A stretch of DNA of 64,000 nt from positions 168,664,319 through 168,728,318 of the forward strand of contig CM061140.1 of NCBI GenBank assembly GCA_030789695.1, given 5' to 3'. Position 1 is the first letter of the stretch, and every line of letters begins with the position of its first letter. Source of the stretch: Scilla litardierei. Taxonomy: Eukaryota > Streptophyta > Magnoliopsida > Asparagales > Asparagaceae. Positions 11,764 through 24,117 of this stretch are shown here, piece by piece. Under the pieces are notes generated by a model. It was not told the DNA's origin. It saw nothing but the letters and a program-made list of their open reading frames with translations, and ran no database searches. Both the position numbers and the translations under genes were made by a program.

Positions 11764-14700
11764 ATGGTGGCGGCAACAAAAAGGATTGAAACTTTGGAGG
11801 AGAAATTCGGCGTCGAAGTGGAGGGACTGAAGAAATATTGTCAATAGATGGAGTAAATATTGTCATCAATCGAATTTACGGTGAAGATGTCAGACGCATG
11901 AATGAGAGTATCGATGGATGCCATAATGGAGAAAATTTCGAAGATAGATAGTCGTTCTTCGCACGAGAAACCAGATCTAAAGGAAGACGACGACACAAAT
12001 TCAGATCTGAAGCAAAAGATGTGATCTTTGACGAAAGGAAAGAATAAAGTTGACTTTGCGGAAGATCAACCCTTATACGACGTAGATCGAAGGCAAAAGA
12101 TGAAATTTTTGGTCGACGAGGGAAAAATTCACCCGAAAGGGGTCCGGCATCAGATTGACGACTACGGCTACGAGCAGATTTATGACAAAAGGCATCAACT
12201 TCGAACTAGAGAAGATAGAAACTCATCGACTTTGAAGCAAAACTACACTCAAATGGAGAGGAACCATACGAGGGTGAATCGCCTCCTAAAACCCATGGGG
12301 TGCGACAAGGGACGGCGAGCCTTGAACGAGGGCCGCGAGGGGTCATCGGCCACCTGACAGGCCGCCCAGGCCAGGGTGATCCCTAGACGGGTCGCCCACA
12401 CCAAGCCCAAAGGCAAGCGGGCCGCCCTTAAGCCGGCCGTTCAGGGCCCGACGACTCCTAGGAAATCTCGCGGGGGGCACATGCCCTGGTTTGCAGACAA
12501 AGTCATCATGAGCCTCCTTGACGGCACTTTGGACGCGATGAACCTCCAGGCAAGTTTTATGACCACGATGGCATCTACCCAGGTTTCAAGTGAATCAGTG
12601 GAGCCTATGGGTGGCCCGATGACAATGTATGAGCACAAGGCTTAACTGGGCCACATGAGTACCCAGTGTAGTTAAGGTGCATCAAGACGCACGCCTGAGG
12701 TGCGCCTAGGCGCGAGGCACATCTAGAGGGTCTCGCCCAAGGCCAAGGCTCCACCAATTTGTGAGGCAACCCAGGCGACCCAAAACGTGCGCCTTATACC
12801 GATCAAGGCTGTGAAGGCCCGTTCTCTCTTTACCTCATTTTTTCTTTCTTTTTCCTCCTTTCCCGGCCCAAACCTGAGGCCCTCTTATGTTACCCGCATC
12901 CCACTTCCCTCCCCTACCGCACGTGCGTCACACACACTCTCGTTCGCTCCGCCTCTCTCACCCGATCGAAGGTGGGGACGAAATTTCGAGCGGCAATTCT
13001 CTCGTTCGCTTCCTCTCTCCTCGTTCCTTCTAAAAAATGAACACAACCCGCCCTCCTCTCCCATCTCCACCTCACGCCACACGTGGCATGGCCTCGTGCC
13101 TCCACCGCGCCCTAAACCCTAGGGCTTTCGACACGATTTCGCTTCGAATCAAAGCCAATCGCCTTCGTGGCGAAGCCGCAAGTCCCTTAGGTCTTCTCTA
13201 CCCTCTATTTAAGCTCGATTAAGCCCATGGGGTTTCGGTTTTATCTTAAAAATATTTTACAAGGAAAAATTTGGGCTTTCTTCCGATTTTGAGTTTGGAT
13301 ATGTTCTGGAGTTGGGATTTTCGTTCTAATTTCTCTGACAGTTTGCAATTTCGGGTAAAATCACCAGAGTTATCAACACCACTTACATTAGGGACGAGGA
13401 GCACTGGGAAGAGCCTACACATCATCATTTCATCTTAGAAACGAGAGCTCTCAAAGAGGAAGAAGAAGCACCGGCAGACGATGATGCAGACACAGTTGAT
13501 GATGATGATGATACCCATGATGATGACATCGACTTTCATGATGCATATTATTGATCTTTCGTTATTACTAGATGGACCTTGGACGATGGACATGTTAGTA
13601 TATTATTGTTTTTGTCTTTTAGATATCGGTTATGGATATCAAACTATGGATATTGATTTTCGACTTGGTCACTTGATTATGATATATGATATGTGATGTT
13701 ATATTTTAAGTTTTTAATCATGATTAAGTCTAGTTCCTATGTACAAATTATTTTCGAAGTATCATTATCTTTTAGGGATTATATATTCATTTTTTATTCA
13801 CTATGCGGCTTTTCAAAAAGGCCCGTGCCTTATTTGCGCCTTGCGCCTCAGGCTCCAAAGGTCTTGTGCGCCTTGCCGTGTGCCTTGATTACATTGGGAG
13901 TACCACATAAGGGTGATGGCACATGGGACAGTGGAAGGAGGCCTGAGGAAGGACGTCGACATCTTTTTGAGAATGACGGTCCGGTGTGGAGGCTTGGTGA
14001 TTACTGGGACACTTATCAGGGCTTCGATGGGAATGGCAGAGATTTGGATCGGTTTGATGATGATTAGGGGACGATGGTAGGACAAAAGGAGTCCAATTTG
14101 GAGATATTGGAGCACAAAAGAACGCCTACTTACGGTTTCCTTTCGGTCAACCTAGAGGGAGGGCGGAACATGAGGTCTTTTGTGCTGAAAGTAGGGTCAG
14201 CAAGTTAAAAATGCACGTCTTTGAGTGAGAGAATCTTTGTACCTGGATTTATAATGTGGAGAGATATTTTGCGATGAACCGTTTGATGGAAGAAGAAAAG
14301 CTGATGACGACCGTCATCTGTTTGGAGGGAAAGGCTTTGGCATGGTTCCGGTAACAGGAACAGAGACAACTTGTCAGCTCGTGTGAAGAATTCAAGGACT
14401 GTTTGCTGGATCGGTTTCGAGATACACAAGAAAAAATTTACACAAGCAGCTTCTTACCCGCACACGGGAGGATATCGTCAGAGAATACCAGGAGATGTTT
14501 AATATGCTCTCGGGCTGAGTGAGAGTGATCTCTAAGGCAACGCTAGAGGGAAAATTCATGAAGGGGCTTAAGGAGAACATCAGAGCCGATCTATGCATAC
14601 TAAAGTCAAAAGGGCTTGGAGAGTCTATGGAGCTGGCTCAAATGATTGCAGACAGAATCAATACAGGACGGGCTACCAATGGAGTTGGGCCACAATCTGC

Positions 14701-14960
14701 ACTCATGCCATGACGGATGCTCAGAAGTCCTAGCCAACGACGGTTCATACAGTTTCAAAGAAGAGTAGTGAATCTCAAATGGACATCAGGTACAAGCATC
14801 ACACACAGAAGAAATTCCTAGATATGCACGCCAAGGGGTTATGCCTTTGATGTGATGAGAGGTTTGCGCATGGACATCATTGCAAGAATCGTGCTCTACA
14901 GGTATTCGTCATCGAAGGAGATGGAGACGCAGCAGTTGAAGCAGAGGAGCCAAGAGGGTA
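11764..14960 (+). pseudogene. Decayed gag of Gypsy-1
   Basis: Starts at ATG 11764 with a charged N-terminal helix (ATKRIETLEEKF, like the ATKTLEERL of Gypsy-G). A GC-rich Pro/Arg/Gly linker follows (about 12270-12490). After the hAT insertion comes the retrotransposon gag domain (about 14200-14690; YNVERYFAMNRL, LEGKALAWF, MKGLKENIRADLC, ELAQMI) and a zinc knuckle CDERFAHGHHC near 14850-14883 with its first Cys before an in-frame stop. Several stops and frame changes show it is dead. Confidence 0.75.
12664..13896. mobile_element. Second non-autonomous hAT-type transposon, inside the Gypsy-1 gag
   Basis: The ends read CAGTGTAGTTAAGG on the left and, on the opposite strand, CAATGTAATCAAGG on the right. 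The flanks carry an 8-bp duplication with one mismatch (TGAGTACC at 12656-12663, GGAGTACC at 13897-13904). Subterminal blocks at both ends are full of GCGCC/GGCGC motifs, as in a known group of plant hAT elements. It is 1,233 bp. An open segment at about 13321-13552 ends in a strongly acidic Asp-rich tail and a stop. This may be a leftover transposase end or a captured exon. Confidence 0.8.
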
Positions 14961-15074
14961 CGAGCATCCCATTTGGAGTAGTGTACCCACCAACTTCATG
15001 ACACCATATTGAGAACAAAGTGGTCCTTTAGGGGCGGAACTCGTGAAAATGAAGGCCCGCTTGACGCGGAGTAA

Positions 15075-15404
15075 TGATGCAAATAGGGGTGCAGCCCCAT
15101 AATGACATTTTTGTAATTCTGGACATCAGGTAATTTCAAGAAATTAATGGCTTTATAAAGGAGATTGTTGGAATAATAGGGGATGTTGAATTTGGAGAAG
15201 AATATTGAAAAGAGAAGAATTATGAGTAAATTAGACTAGATCTTGTGAGAGTTAAGCTTTTCTCCCGAATCAAAAGCTAGAAGAGTGGTCATCCTCTCGA
15301 ATTGAGGTCAACTAATTCTTGTGTATTTCCTATATTATCAATAAAAATCCAATCTTTTCCCTAAATCCCTAAATTTCTTTCTCAAACCCCTATCAATCCC
15401 TATA
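15075..15404 (+). repeat. Gypsy-1 right LTR
   Basis: Begins TGATGCAAATAGGGG directly after GCGGAGTAA and ends about CCCTATA at 15404. Similar to the left LTR throughout, with small indels. Confidence 0.85.
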
Positions 15405-17366
15405 ATATTAATAATTATTTGTAACTAAAGCAAGAACATTATTACAGACCTATTATACTAAATTCATGAACATGCTTAATATCATGACATTGTATTTATC
15501 ACCATGTCTGCTATATGATCATTGTACTCAATATCTCATATTCACAAACTATGTCATTGCTCCTAATACTTGAACATTGACTTTGATATTGTATCCGATA
15601 TTGCATATGACATATGTTCACTAATCATGACACCGATATAATTCACTTTACCAGACACTACACTAGTATGTCACATGGGGATTGAAAACTCATTATCTCA
15701 AAATGTTTGGGAGCAAAAGGGACCACCTTACATGTATCGTGTATCGTGTCTGTATATCCGAAATCTGATAATTATTAATAAAACCTTTGGGTTGCTTCTT
15801 GATATTTATTGTTGGCACGTATGGATGTGCAACCACAAAGCACGTGACTCTATTATATCCAACTTACATATTATACCCTCGGACATAGCTCGATACGAGA
15901 ATGAAATCACTGCAATGTTAATGTTATAATTTGTGATACTATACTATTTTATTAGTGTTTATCTTCCTTAATCATTACATGTCTCTTTATTACTACTTAA
16001 CATCCTTCATGATCTAAGCAGTTGTTATTTATTCACATTATATAGTTATGTTACATTTTACATGCTCATCATATCATATGGTATCCATGCTACTATTTAC
16101 ATTACCATGCATGTTGTATTTCATATTATATGTTATTATCTTATGGAGAAATCCTACACAATCATTGGTTTGCTAAAAGATATTTTTTGTTTTCTTGTTG
16201 GTTATTGATTTTTTAAGAATATATGTTATATATATACAGAGAGCGAATATGAGAGTGAATATGTTGAGGAGATGTTTCTTGTAGAGCAAGCCTCCCCACT
16301 TTGTAGAGTATGATTTTATCGATGAGCTATCTTATTTTAAGAGTTTCTAACCTTTTTGGTTATCAATCATCCTTTATCTTTACTATATGTACTCATATCA
16401 ATAACCTTTTGTATTCATTTCTTGTCATCTTCCATACTTGATTTGTAGACTGTAACTGACATATGTAATAGCTTATTAATAGTTTAATACGCATAAGAAC
16501 CTGTAGTTTATTATAGATGCTTAGCATATTTAGATCAAGTGACTTAGATACATCGTGGGTTTGTCGTATATCATTTCCTTAGTAGTTTTGAGAAGCAAGA
16601 CGTGACAAATATAGGAACATGTAGTCAATCATTTAAAAAGTGCACTAAAATCTACTTCCTTAAGAAAGATTGTTAATTTAAGGATTGAATCCATCAACAC
16701 CATCAGTTTCAAAATAGCTCTTATCCATGGGGATTGATTGGAACTATGAATGGGAGTCAACGTTAGCTCCAAACATGACTCCAGCTTAGTCTCAGGTTCA
16801 ACTTCAGGTCTGAGTCCATTATGAATTCTTAATAAACAACCATAATAGAAATGAACCAAGTGAAAGCCCACCTTATCTTCACAAATATCTCCTTAGATAT
16901 CTCCTTAATATCAAGTTCACCATATGAAAAGTGTGTTGCCACTATTTGTACAACTTCACGAATAATTCACTTGAAAATTAAGAACCAAGTCATGTAATAG
17001 GGTTGTTATAAGACAATGTGAAAGAATCTAAGCATAAAAGGAATGAGATGTTAAAGAATTAATTTAGGAAATAATGTTGGTAATTATAAAAACTAAAAGC
17101 ATAAACAAAATGAGCAACAAGCTTACCTTCAAGAGGAAGCTTTTGACGAAGCGATCAGTATGTGCTCTTTCCTATCTTCTCGATCTTATATTGCAATAAT
17201 TTGATGTTATTCTCCAACAATATGAGAACACCAACAATTCAACTAGAATTTAATGAGATCTAGTCCCAGATAGAGATGTCAATATAGAGACATCATGCTG
17301 TAAACAAATCTTGATTTGGTGGTGATTAGATATTAAGATATTAAGTTCACGTCAAAGTCAAAACAC

Positions 17367-17414
17367 AAAAGGAGGTTGCAACAAAAAGTTAAAAGGAGGT
17401 TGCAACAAAAAGTT
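17367..17414. repeat. 24-bp tandem duplication
   Basis: The unit AAAAGGAGGTTGCAACAAAA plus AGTT occurs twice back to back without change. Confidence 0.9.
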
Positions 17415-17467
17415 GAATGGGTGTAATGAAGACAAAGAAGTCATAATGTGGTCGAAATACATTCGGA

Positions 17468-17487
17468 GATGATGATGATGATGATGC
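17468..17487. repeat. GAT microsatellite
   Basis: About seven perfect GAT units. Confidence 0.85.
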
Positions 17488-20388
17488 GACGGATGTTGGA
17501 GATAATTCACAAAAATAAGTCAACTAAATGAAACAACGTAAGAGAGATGTGTGAAGAAGATGTGTGACTTTCTTCGTCTCTTTTCTTTCCTCATGACCAT
17601 TGCACTGTATAGTTGTAGGAATAGAAGAAACCAATGTATTACAGAAATTGAATGCAGATCTGAAATATGTAGTGACAATAATGTCAAGCCAACATTGCTT
17701 GGTCTTGAAGTTGGCGTTGATCGGTCTTCATTTTGGATACCAAAATGATGCAGAATATGAAGCAATGTAAGGGGGATTTAAAATAAACAAGAGAGCTCAG
17801 AATTTCAATCGTAACAAAACCCTAAATTCATTCAACATCTAACAAACTACTAATTATTATTCCATTGCCTTTTACAAGTAAACTTCAACTATGGGACAAG
17901 AAAATGAAATAAAATCTTAACTAACCTAAATCTAGAAACACAACCAAATTGATAACAAATCAAAGCAATGCTCTAGCACCTACTGTTTAGAAAAAGATAA
18001 GAAAAATAGGTCAAATCCACTGGTTGAAAGTTCTAACTAAAATAAGATAATATAATTATATAATAGACCTCTTAGATCATTCTGGTAAGCAACCAAAACG
18101 CCAAGATCATCCATTCAATGTGACATGATCAAAATTGTTCATATCAGGGAATCCTTTCACAATCTCAATCTCCCATATTCCTCAAAGATTAAAAGGAAGA
18201 ACAAGTGTAAATAGACTAAGGCTTTCTTTAAAAATAACACAAAACTTCCATCGCTTTCATATTCTGGCATGCTTATAGAATGTCAAGCAAATTACCCCTT
18301 GAAGCAAAACAATTTGCTTGCATGGAAGCCCGATTGGAAGATCACTGGGAGTCATATCCCAAAAATTCTCAAGAATTTAAACATGCATTCTAGGACTTGT
18401 TCCACCTAATTCGCATTTGCATTCAGATGCAATCAGGAGATACATAAACTTCAATTTCCCCCACAAGTTATTCTAAATTTTTTATAACAAAAGAAATTAC
18501 TTTGTTTCCTCTGGTGGATGCTTGTCGAATTCATTTTAAAAAGAATAACCGATTCACTAAGATTGAGAGAAAATATCATATCAACTGCCATCACCTACCA
18601 GACAACATAGAAGTTACATCCATGGTGAAGAACGATGAATAAATTTAACCATGATATCGCATTATATCTAAGTTTGGTTTTTATATCTAAGTTTTTAAAC
18701 CAAACGGACTTTTCGGAGTTCTCTCATCATGATACGTTGTAGCGTGAGAAGGGAGAAATTTTTTCCTCTCATTAGGCCACATGGCTTCATGAAAAGAAAA
18801 ACAAAACAAAATGCAACATTGTTTGGGAGGTTTAACGCACATTATTTACAAAATAATAACTCAATATCCTCAAAAAATTTCAAACTTGCTTTTTTGGTTA
18901 GAATTTAATCACATCTTCAATAAAATAATAACAAACATCCTCAACACAACATTAATAGAATTTATTCAAGTTTGTTAAAGATCTTTTTCAAACTAATCCT
19001 GTTTTGAACACATATCCTCCTTAAAACATTTTTCTTACTTTTTAAGATCGTATCCATATCCTCAACAAAACACTAGTCGAATTTCACTATTGACATTATC
19101 AAAACTACTAAGGATATATATAGCTAATTTTATTTTTTCATAACAAATATAACAAATGTAGGCTTGAAATTTATAAAAAAGGTTAATTTCTATATCAATC
19201 AGACATGCAATGCACTCACTTATAGATAGCCTAATTAATTTGGATGTTGCAGGTCATTTTACAACTTTTTAATAAGAGTATCATCACTAAATGTGCCGTT
19301 GAGACTTGACTCTAAATCTCTTCCTTGTTTCCCTTATATTTTCTTCTCACTTTCTAATTTTATCCATTTTGTTGCAAAATTGATTGCAATTATTAAAATA
19401 ATTCAATCAAGACAAAGAAATCTAAATATCTCTCTTTTAATTTTTTTTCATATTTTCTCTAATTTCCATTTGATCTCATTTATTTTTGATGCAAGGAAAT
19501 AGTTATAGCTATTAAAAAATCCAAAGAAAACAAGGAAAAAAGCAATGAGAAAGGAAAAAATAAACCTCGATAATGCTAATTCTGCTCTTAATAGTTTACA
19601 TGTTGGGTTAAATAAATGCTCACATCAATATTTTTTGTAATTGATGTCTCTCTCACGTTGTGTCTTAAATCAGATTGTACGTAATGTCTCTCTCAATTTG
19701 TGCATAAAATCAAAAAGTATATGACATTCAAAACTTAATAGAAAATAGTTATAGGAAAAATGGCATAAGCTATATGTCAATATATATTATTTATAATCTA
19801 GAAAGTTTATGCTCTATTTTTCCTTTAAAAAAGAATTGAGGGATTTGGTATGAGCATGGTTCCGTTAAAGGGATAGATTATAAGAAAATCAAAAACTCAA
19901 TATAAAAGTAACCCGAGTTATTTGAGTGGCAGTAACCGAATTCAAAATTAAAAATTCATATTGTTTCATTAAAGGCAAATACATATGGAGATCAAAAACC
20001 TTACTTACTATAAATTAAAACCTTAAATTGTCACATGCAATTATTAATGCATATGTTGAAGCATGACTATACTCACTTTTAGATAATGGATGATATATTT
20101 TATCTAAAAGAGGATATATATATATTTGTGAAATATTCTTGTGTAATAATATGATTATCTGACAAATTAAGCACCATTTAGTTATTATTTTATGCTTTGA
20201 TTTAATGAGATATATTATTTTTAATTCTCTTAAAATTCTGACCAAAAGCCATATCATATCTTGAACGGAGGATCTCTTATTCCCTAACCCACTCCTTTAA
20301 CCAGTCAGCTAGGCCTCATTGGCAAAACTTTAACGACTTTAGAATTATCAAATTAGACAATTATTTATTTTTTGTGTTATTCTTTTAG

Positions 20389-20925
20389 ATTGGGTTGTTT
20401 GGTTGCAAGGAAAACCAAAATATAGACGTGATTGAAGAACCCAAAATTACTAATTTCATAAAATGTGGTTTCCCATTAAATCATTTGTTTGTTTTGCTAC
20501 CAGAAAAGAAAATGTGTTCCCCAAAGTGCACGCCACATAAGATTTTAAGGAAAACTAATTTCCTCTCCAAAAGCCATGATCACGGATTTCAAAGTAATCT
20601 CTCCTTGTATTTGGGTAGTACTTTGGGAATTCCTGCCATGTGGGAACTCAACCCCCATCAAACATTCACCTAAATTACTTCCCATAGTGTGCTACCCATT
20701 AAGTTTATCCGAATTGTTAGTCTTAAACTATAAAGAAATAAGATGGGAGATGCTTTAATATAAATTTTCCCATCTACTCCAACTTACAACGATTAAAACA
20801 AGAGCATCAAAATTTTCATTTCCAAAATGAAAATGCTCAACTTTGACATATTAAATCCCTTCTCATTTCAATCTGATACCATCAATTTCATTTTTCTTTT
20901 CTTTTATTTGCAACCAAATGGGAAT
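20389..20925. mobile_element. Possible PIF/Harbinger-like MITE
   Basis: The left end reads GGGTTGTTTGGTTGCAAGG. The right end, reverse complemented, reads CCCATTTGGTTGCAAAT. They share 11 bases, TTTGGTTGCAA. About 540 bp lie between and no protein is coded. The 3-bp target duplication expected for this group is not evident, so the family is tentative. Confidence 0.35.
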
Positions 20926-21983
20926 AGTATCCCTCACTTTACATACAGGTCAAGTTTTTTGAAATTAAAATTTGTTGGAGATTATTATTATTATATACAT
21001 AGGTAAAGATAAGTGCCCTCTTATTTATGCTCGTGCATTATTGCAGGATCAAGTAGACTAGTAAAAGTTTAAGCAAGCATCTTTAATTTTTAAACAATCA
21101 ACAATTTTAAACACCGATGTTTTATATAGTGTTAGGTGATTCTCACCTTTCAATTCCAGGTACTCAACCATACCCCCGACAAACATATAGCATACAAAAC
21201 CAGCCAAAAAAGGAGTTTAACCATGGGTCATGCTGAATTGTGAAATATTTTGTTGCATATTTCACTGGTATTTGGCTTCCTTATTGTTGTGCTTCCGTAT
21301 TGTCATTGTATAGACAAACCTTTTAGCTCCACCAATTAGAATACAATTATTTAATGAGTTTTACCCTCATCTTCAGTGCTGGAATCATAACTTCTTTTCG
21401 TTATTGAAATTCAACAAACAAAAGCAGTGTCATCATCTCATATAAGTGTCATCAATATAGCAATCACCAAGAACCCAAAGTATGTCTTAAGTTTTACATA
21501 GCAAACTTCACTGTCGTCACCTCATATAATTGTTTCTGCTACAACAAAGTTTCTGAAGAAGTGTTACAATATAAATGAATGGTAGATTAGTATATGAATC
21601 GCTGTCATCACGAGTCATTGTATGTTACAGTTGATTATACTTGATTACCTTAAATCACAAATGGCTCACAAAGAATAAAGCCAGTAACCACCGCCATTCA
21701 CGTTGACCAACCCGCTGATCTGCTACCACCATATCAGTTCATGCGTAAATTACTAGGTACAATGAAAGAAAAAGGTTTCTGTCAAAGTAAAGGATGGGTG
21801 GTTACAACGAAGCTGACATATTGATTTAGGTAGAAAAGTATAAGTAAATAACTGCCTGAAGTTAGACAGCACTCAGCTATAAATGAGAATAGTCTCACAC
21901 TCAATTAACTTGGAAAATTCAAACACAAGAACATAATACTAGCCAACCTCTCCAGTTTAAGCAAGTCATCTTTGTTTGTGGTT

Positions 21984-22105
21984 AGTGCTATATATTGGCT
22001 CAAGAAAAGCTTGATGCCAGGCTTGTCTTTGGATATAGTTAATGCCGTAAATTGGCTTGAGAAAAGCTTGACGCTAGGCTCATCTTGGGATTGGCTCAGT
22101 ATAAG
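21984..22105. repeat. 57-bp imperfect tandem repeat
   Basis: Two copies of a unit containing TTGGCT, AGAAAAGCTTGA and AGGCT, starting at 21995 and 22052 by landmark. The unit is a multiple of three, so the minus strand stays open for 72 codons. No protein resemblance. Confidence 0.7.
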
Positions 22106-22919
22106 CTTACCCATCATGTTCACTGACCTAAATGAACAAGCTTGAGCAAACTTTCAGTTTATCTGAATAATTGGAAGAGCTTGAAAAAAGGCGGGATCAA
22201 TTCGGCTCAAGGTCAAGCTTGATCATGCCTGTCAACAATAGACTGCATCTTTAAAACATTTAATTTTTATGATCATATTTTCAAACGATGTCGTTTTAAT
22301 GATTTAATTGAAACAACCCCTTTCTTCTAATCAAATACTTTGCATTCACGACTAATATTGTCTTAACGAAGAAAAGTTAACAAAATTCTTGGCATGATTG
22401 AAATCTTTGTGCTCATCTTATTCAGACCTTGTGGTAACAAAATTTCAACACCCACTGTAAAATTCCATCCCTGAACAAGAATAAATAATGTCTAACTCTC
22501 ACATGAGATTTCAATTCCTTGAATAAAAAATTGGTTTCTTCAACAGTACTATCCGACATCAATTCTGTTGAAAAATAATCTATGGATCCAAATCCTGGTT
22601 TTAGAGCATTCAACTGATTCAATAATTTCAATAAATCCAATAGCAAGGGATGGAATCAAATAATAAACTTAATTATCGAAAAGAAATCAATAGAGATCCG
22701 AAACTCTAAACCGTAATTTTTTGGAAAAATAATTTATGGATTATTGTCGTACCCGATCGCGACGGCGAGGTATCGAGTTCACCTCTGAGCGAGAGAGAGA
22801 ATAAAAGTGGGACGGATCGCAGTCCAACGGCGGAAATGATAGAAGCAAGATCCTGTTTCAACGTCGATCGTAGCCGTTCGTTGTATGCCAACATGTGTAA
22901 GGTCTAGATCCAGATATTC

Positions 22920-23165
22920 GAAGGCTGGGACTATATGCTATAATGTTACTTAAATTGGGGTGTATAGAAAAGACTTTTGGCCAAAATAACAACAAAAATA
23001 AATTAATATGTCACCTCCTCCCTTCTCTCTTCTAATTTTTCATGACAACAAAAATAACATCATATGTCACATCTCCTCTTCTCTCTTCTAATTTTTTGTC
23101 ATTTTTGACAAACCCTCCTTCCATTATTCCATATACCTCAATTTGAGGTGGATATAGTCCCAGCC
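22920..23165. mobile_element. MITE with terminal inverted repeats
   Basis: GGCTGGGACTATAT near the left end is matched by ATATAGTCCCAGCC at the right end, followed inward by a second matching block (AAATTGGGGTGTAT against ATACCTCAATTT). TATTC flanks it on both sides (22915-22919, 23166-23170). It is 246 bp. The inside holds a 56-bp tandem pair from 22990. It is non-coding and the superfamily is not certain. Confidence 0.7.
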
Positions 23166-23200
23166 TATTCTTATCGCGTTGGTTTCGATACAATTTTTTT

Positions 23201-23952
23201 GGGAGGTGCTACTACGCGCACATAGCGTTTTACTCGGGCGCACAAACACTTATCCACTTATTTACAAGTTTGCCACTCAAATTTACCAACCAGACATAAC
23301 TTTTCAAAATTCCGAAAATGCCCCGTTGTGCATGATGAGCAAACGGTCGAACGTCGGCCGTCCCCTCCGACGCTACCAGCCCTCCTCTGATGTCCCCAGC
23401 ACCACCAGCCATTCGCCGACGCCACCTCCACCGCCAGCCCTCCTCCGACGCCACCTTCACTAGCCCTCCTCCAGACCTCCTTCGACATCCTAGCGAACAG
23501 AGGACGCCCCCTCCGATGCCACCAGCCCTCCTTCATTGCCCCCTCTGCTGAATAAAATCTGAATTTTGTTTTTTATTTTCAAATTATAAATCGTGTAGAT
23601 GTGAGAGCACAACGACGGAGAGAGTGCGTATTCAGACTTGAGAGGAGGAGACTGAGATCGAAAGTGGTGGATCGAGGAGGGATCATAAGCATCATCAATC
23701 AGAATCAAAGATCGGAGATCGATACTGACGGTTTTGTTTATATAGAAAATCCAATCGAGATCCAGTAACTGATCATAAACCTCCGAAGAACTCCTATCCG
23801 ACGAACTCCCCAAACCCTAAAAACTCGTCCGCAGGGGTGGGCGGGGGCGGGGTCAGACGACGAGGGTAAAAGAGGTTTAGATTTTGAAAGGCAAACTTGT
23901 AAATAGTGGCTGTGCACGCGGAGCAAAACAGTACGTGCGCGTAGCAATTCCC
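23201..23952. mobile_element. Long-TIR DNA element (Mutator-like?) just upstream of the AtuA gene
   Basis: The first and last 70-75 bp are inverted copies of each other: GGGAGGTGCTACTACGCGCAC at the left against GGGAATTGCTACGCGCACGT at the right (reverse complement), continuing through GTTTT(A/G)CTC, GCACA and TTTACAAGTTTGCC. A run of seven T flanks each side (23194-23200, 23953-23959). Long TIRs fit Mutator-like elements, though these usually duplicate 9 bp. The inside holds GC-rich tandem copies of GCCCTCCTCC (23380-23545) and a minus-strand frame (23490-23813) preceded by AGGGTTT leader-like sequence, perhaps a captured gene start. Its right end lies 165 bp before the AtuA start codon. Confidence 0.65.
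23490..23813 (-). CDS. Hypothetical ORF inside the long-TIR element
   Basis: 107 codons, starting MGSSSDRSSSEVYDQLLDLD and running into the GC-rich tandem repeat. The first half has a credible exon-like composition and a leader-like AGGGTTTGGGG upstream. The second half is repeat-derived. No family recognised. It may be a captured 5' gene fragment (Pack-MULE style) or chance. Confidence 0.25.
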   Translation of the reverse strand: MGSSSDRSSSEVYDQLLDLDWIFYINKTVSIDLRSLILIDDAYDPSSIHHFRSQSPPLKSEYALSPSLCSHIYTIYNLKIKNKIQILFSRGGNEGGLVASEGASSVR

Positions 23953-24117
23953 TTTTTTTACAGCACTTAGTTAATGTCAAACTTGTAAATAAATGTACTT
24001 TGTTTAGCAAAGCGGTTAATGTGACTAGCGGCGCTCCTCTAGCTTGCTTCTTATTCCTTCTCGCTTCTTTCCCAACTACAACTTCGATCAAAATCAAATC
24101 ATCGACGAAAAAAAATT
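23953..24117 (+). promoter_or_regulatory. Promoter-proximal region and 5' leader of the AtuA-family gene
   Basis: CT-rich leader (CTTCTTATTCCTTCTCGCTTC near 24045) leads to an A-rich stretch before ATG. The start has A at -3 and G at +4, a good plant context. No convincing TATA box is visible. The proximal promoter is bounded on its left by the long-TIR element, so some control elements may lie in transposon DNA. Confidence 0.5.

Larger units (their letters stand above)
11394..15404 (+). mobile_element. Gypsy-1: non-autonomous Ty3/gypsy element with gag only
   Basis: LTRs of about 335 bp lie at 11394-11731 and 15075-15404, both starting TGA(A/T)G with AATAGGGGTGCAGCC. A primer site TGGTATCAGAGC lies at 11735. 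The internal region holds a decayed gag and then only a trace of the pol end (HIENKV-like codons near 15010) before GGAGTAATGATG. Protease, RT, RNase H and integrase are absent. A hAT element sits inside gag. Without that insertion the element is about 2.8 kb, the size class of TR-GAG or large deletion derivatives. Such elements move only with enzymes supplied by a relative. A clear 5-bp target duplication was not found. Confidence 0.8.
15405..22919. other. Intergenic AT-rich stretch, no gene recognised
   Basis: 7.5 kb without a convincing coding region. The longest frames are about 80-92 codons, scattered on both strands and without family resemblance. Visible items are a 24-bp tandem pair (17367-17414), a GAT repeat (17468-17487), a possible MITE (20389-20925) and a 57-bp tandem repeat (21984-22105). 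Minus-strand frames at 22422-22646 and 22706-22894 have somewhat protein-like composition but no recognised motif. Confidence 0.5.

Noticed and set aside
17520..17765. Overlapping plus and minus frames of 65 and 81 codons
   Set aside because: No family resemblance, and both strands open over the same bases; likely chance.
22422..22894. Possible divergent host gene upstream of the AtuA gene (two minus-strand frames of 74 and 62 codons)
   Set aside because: Composition is somewhat protein-like but there is no recognisable motif and no convincing splice arrangement.
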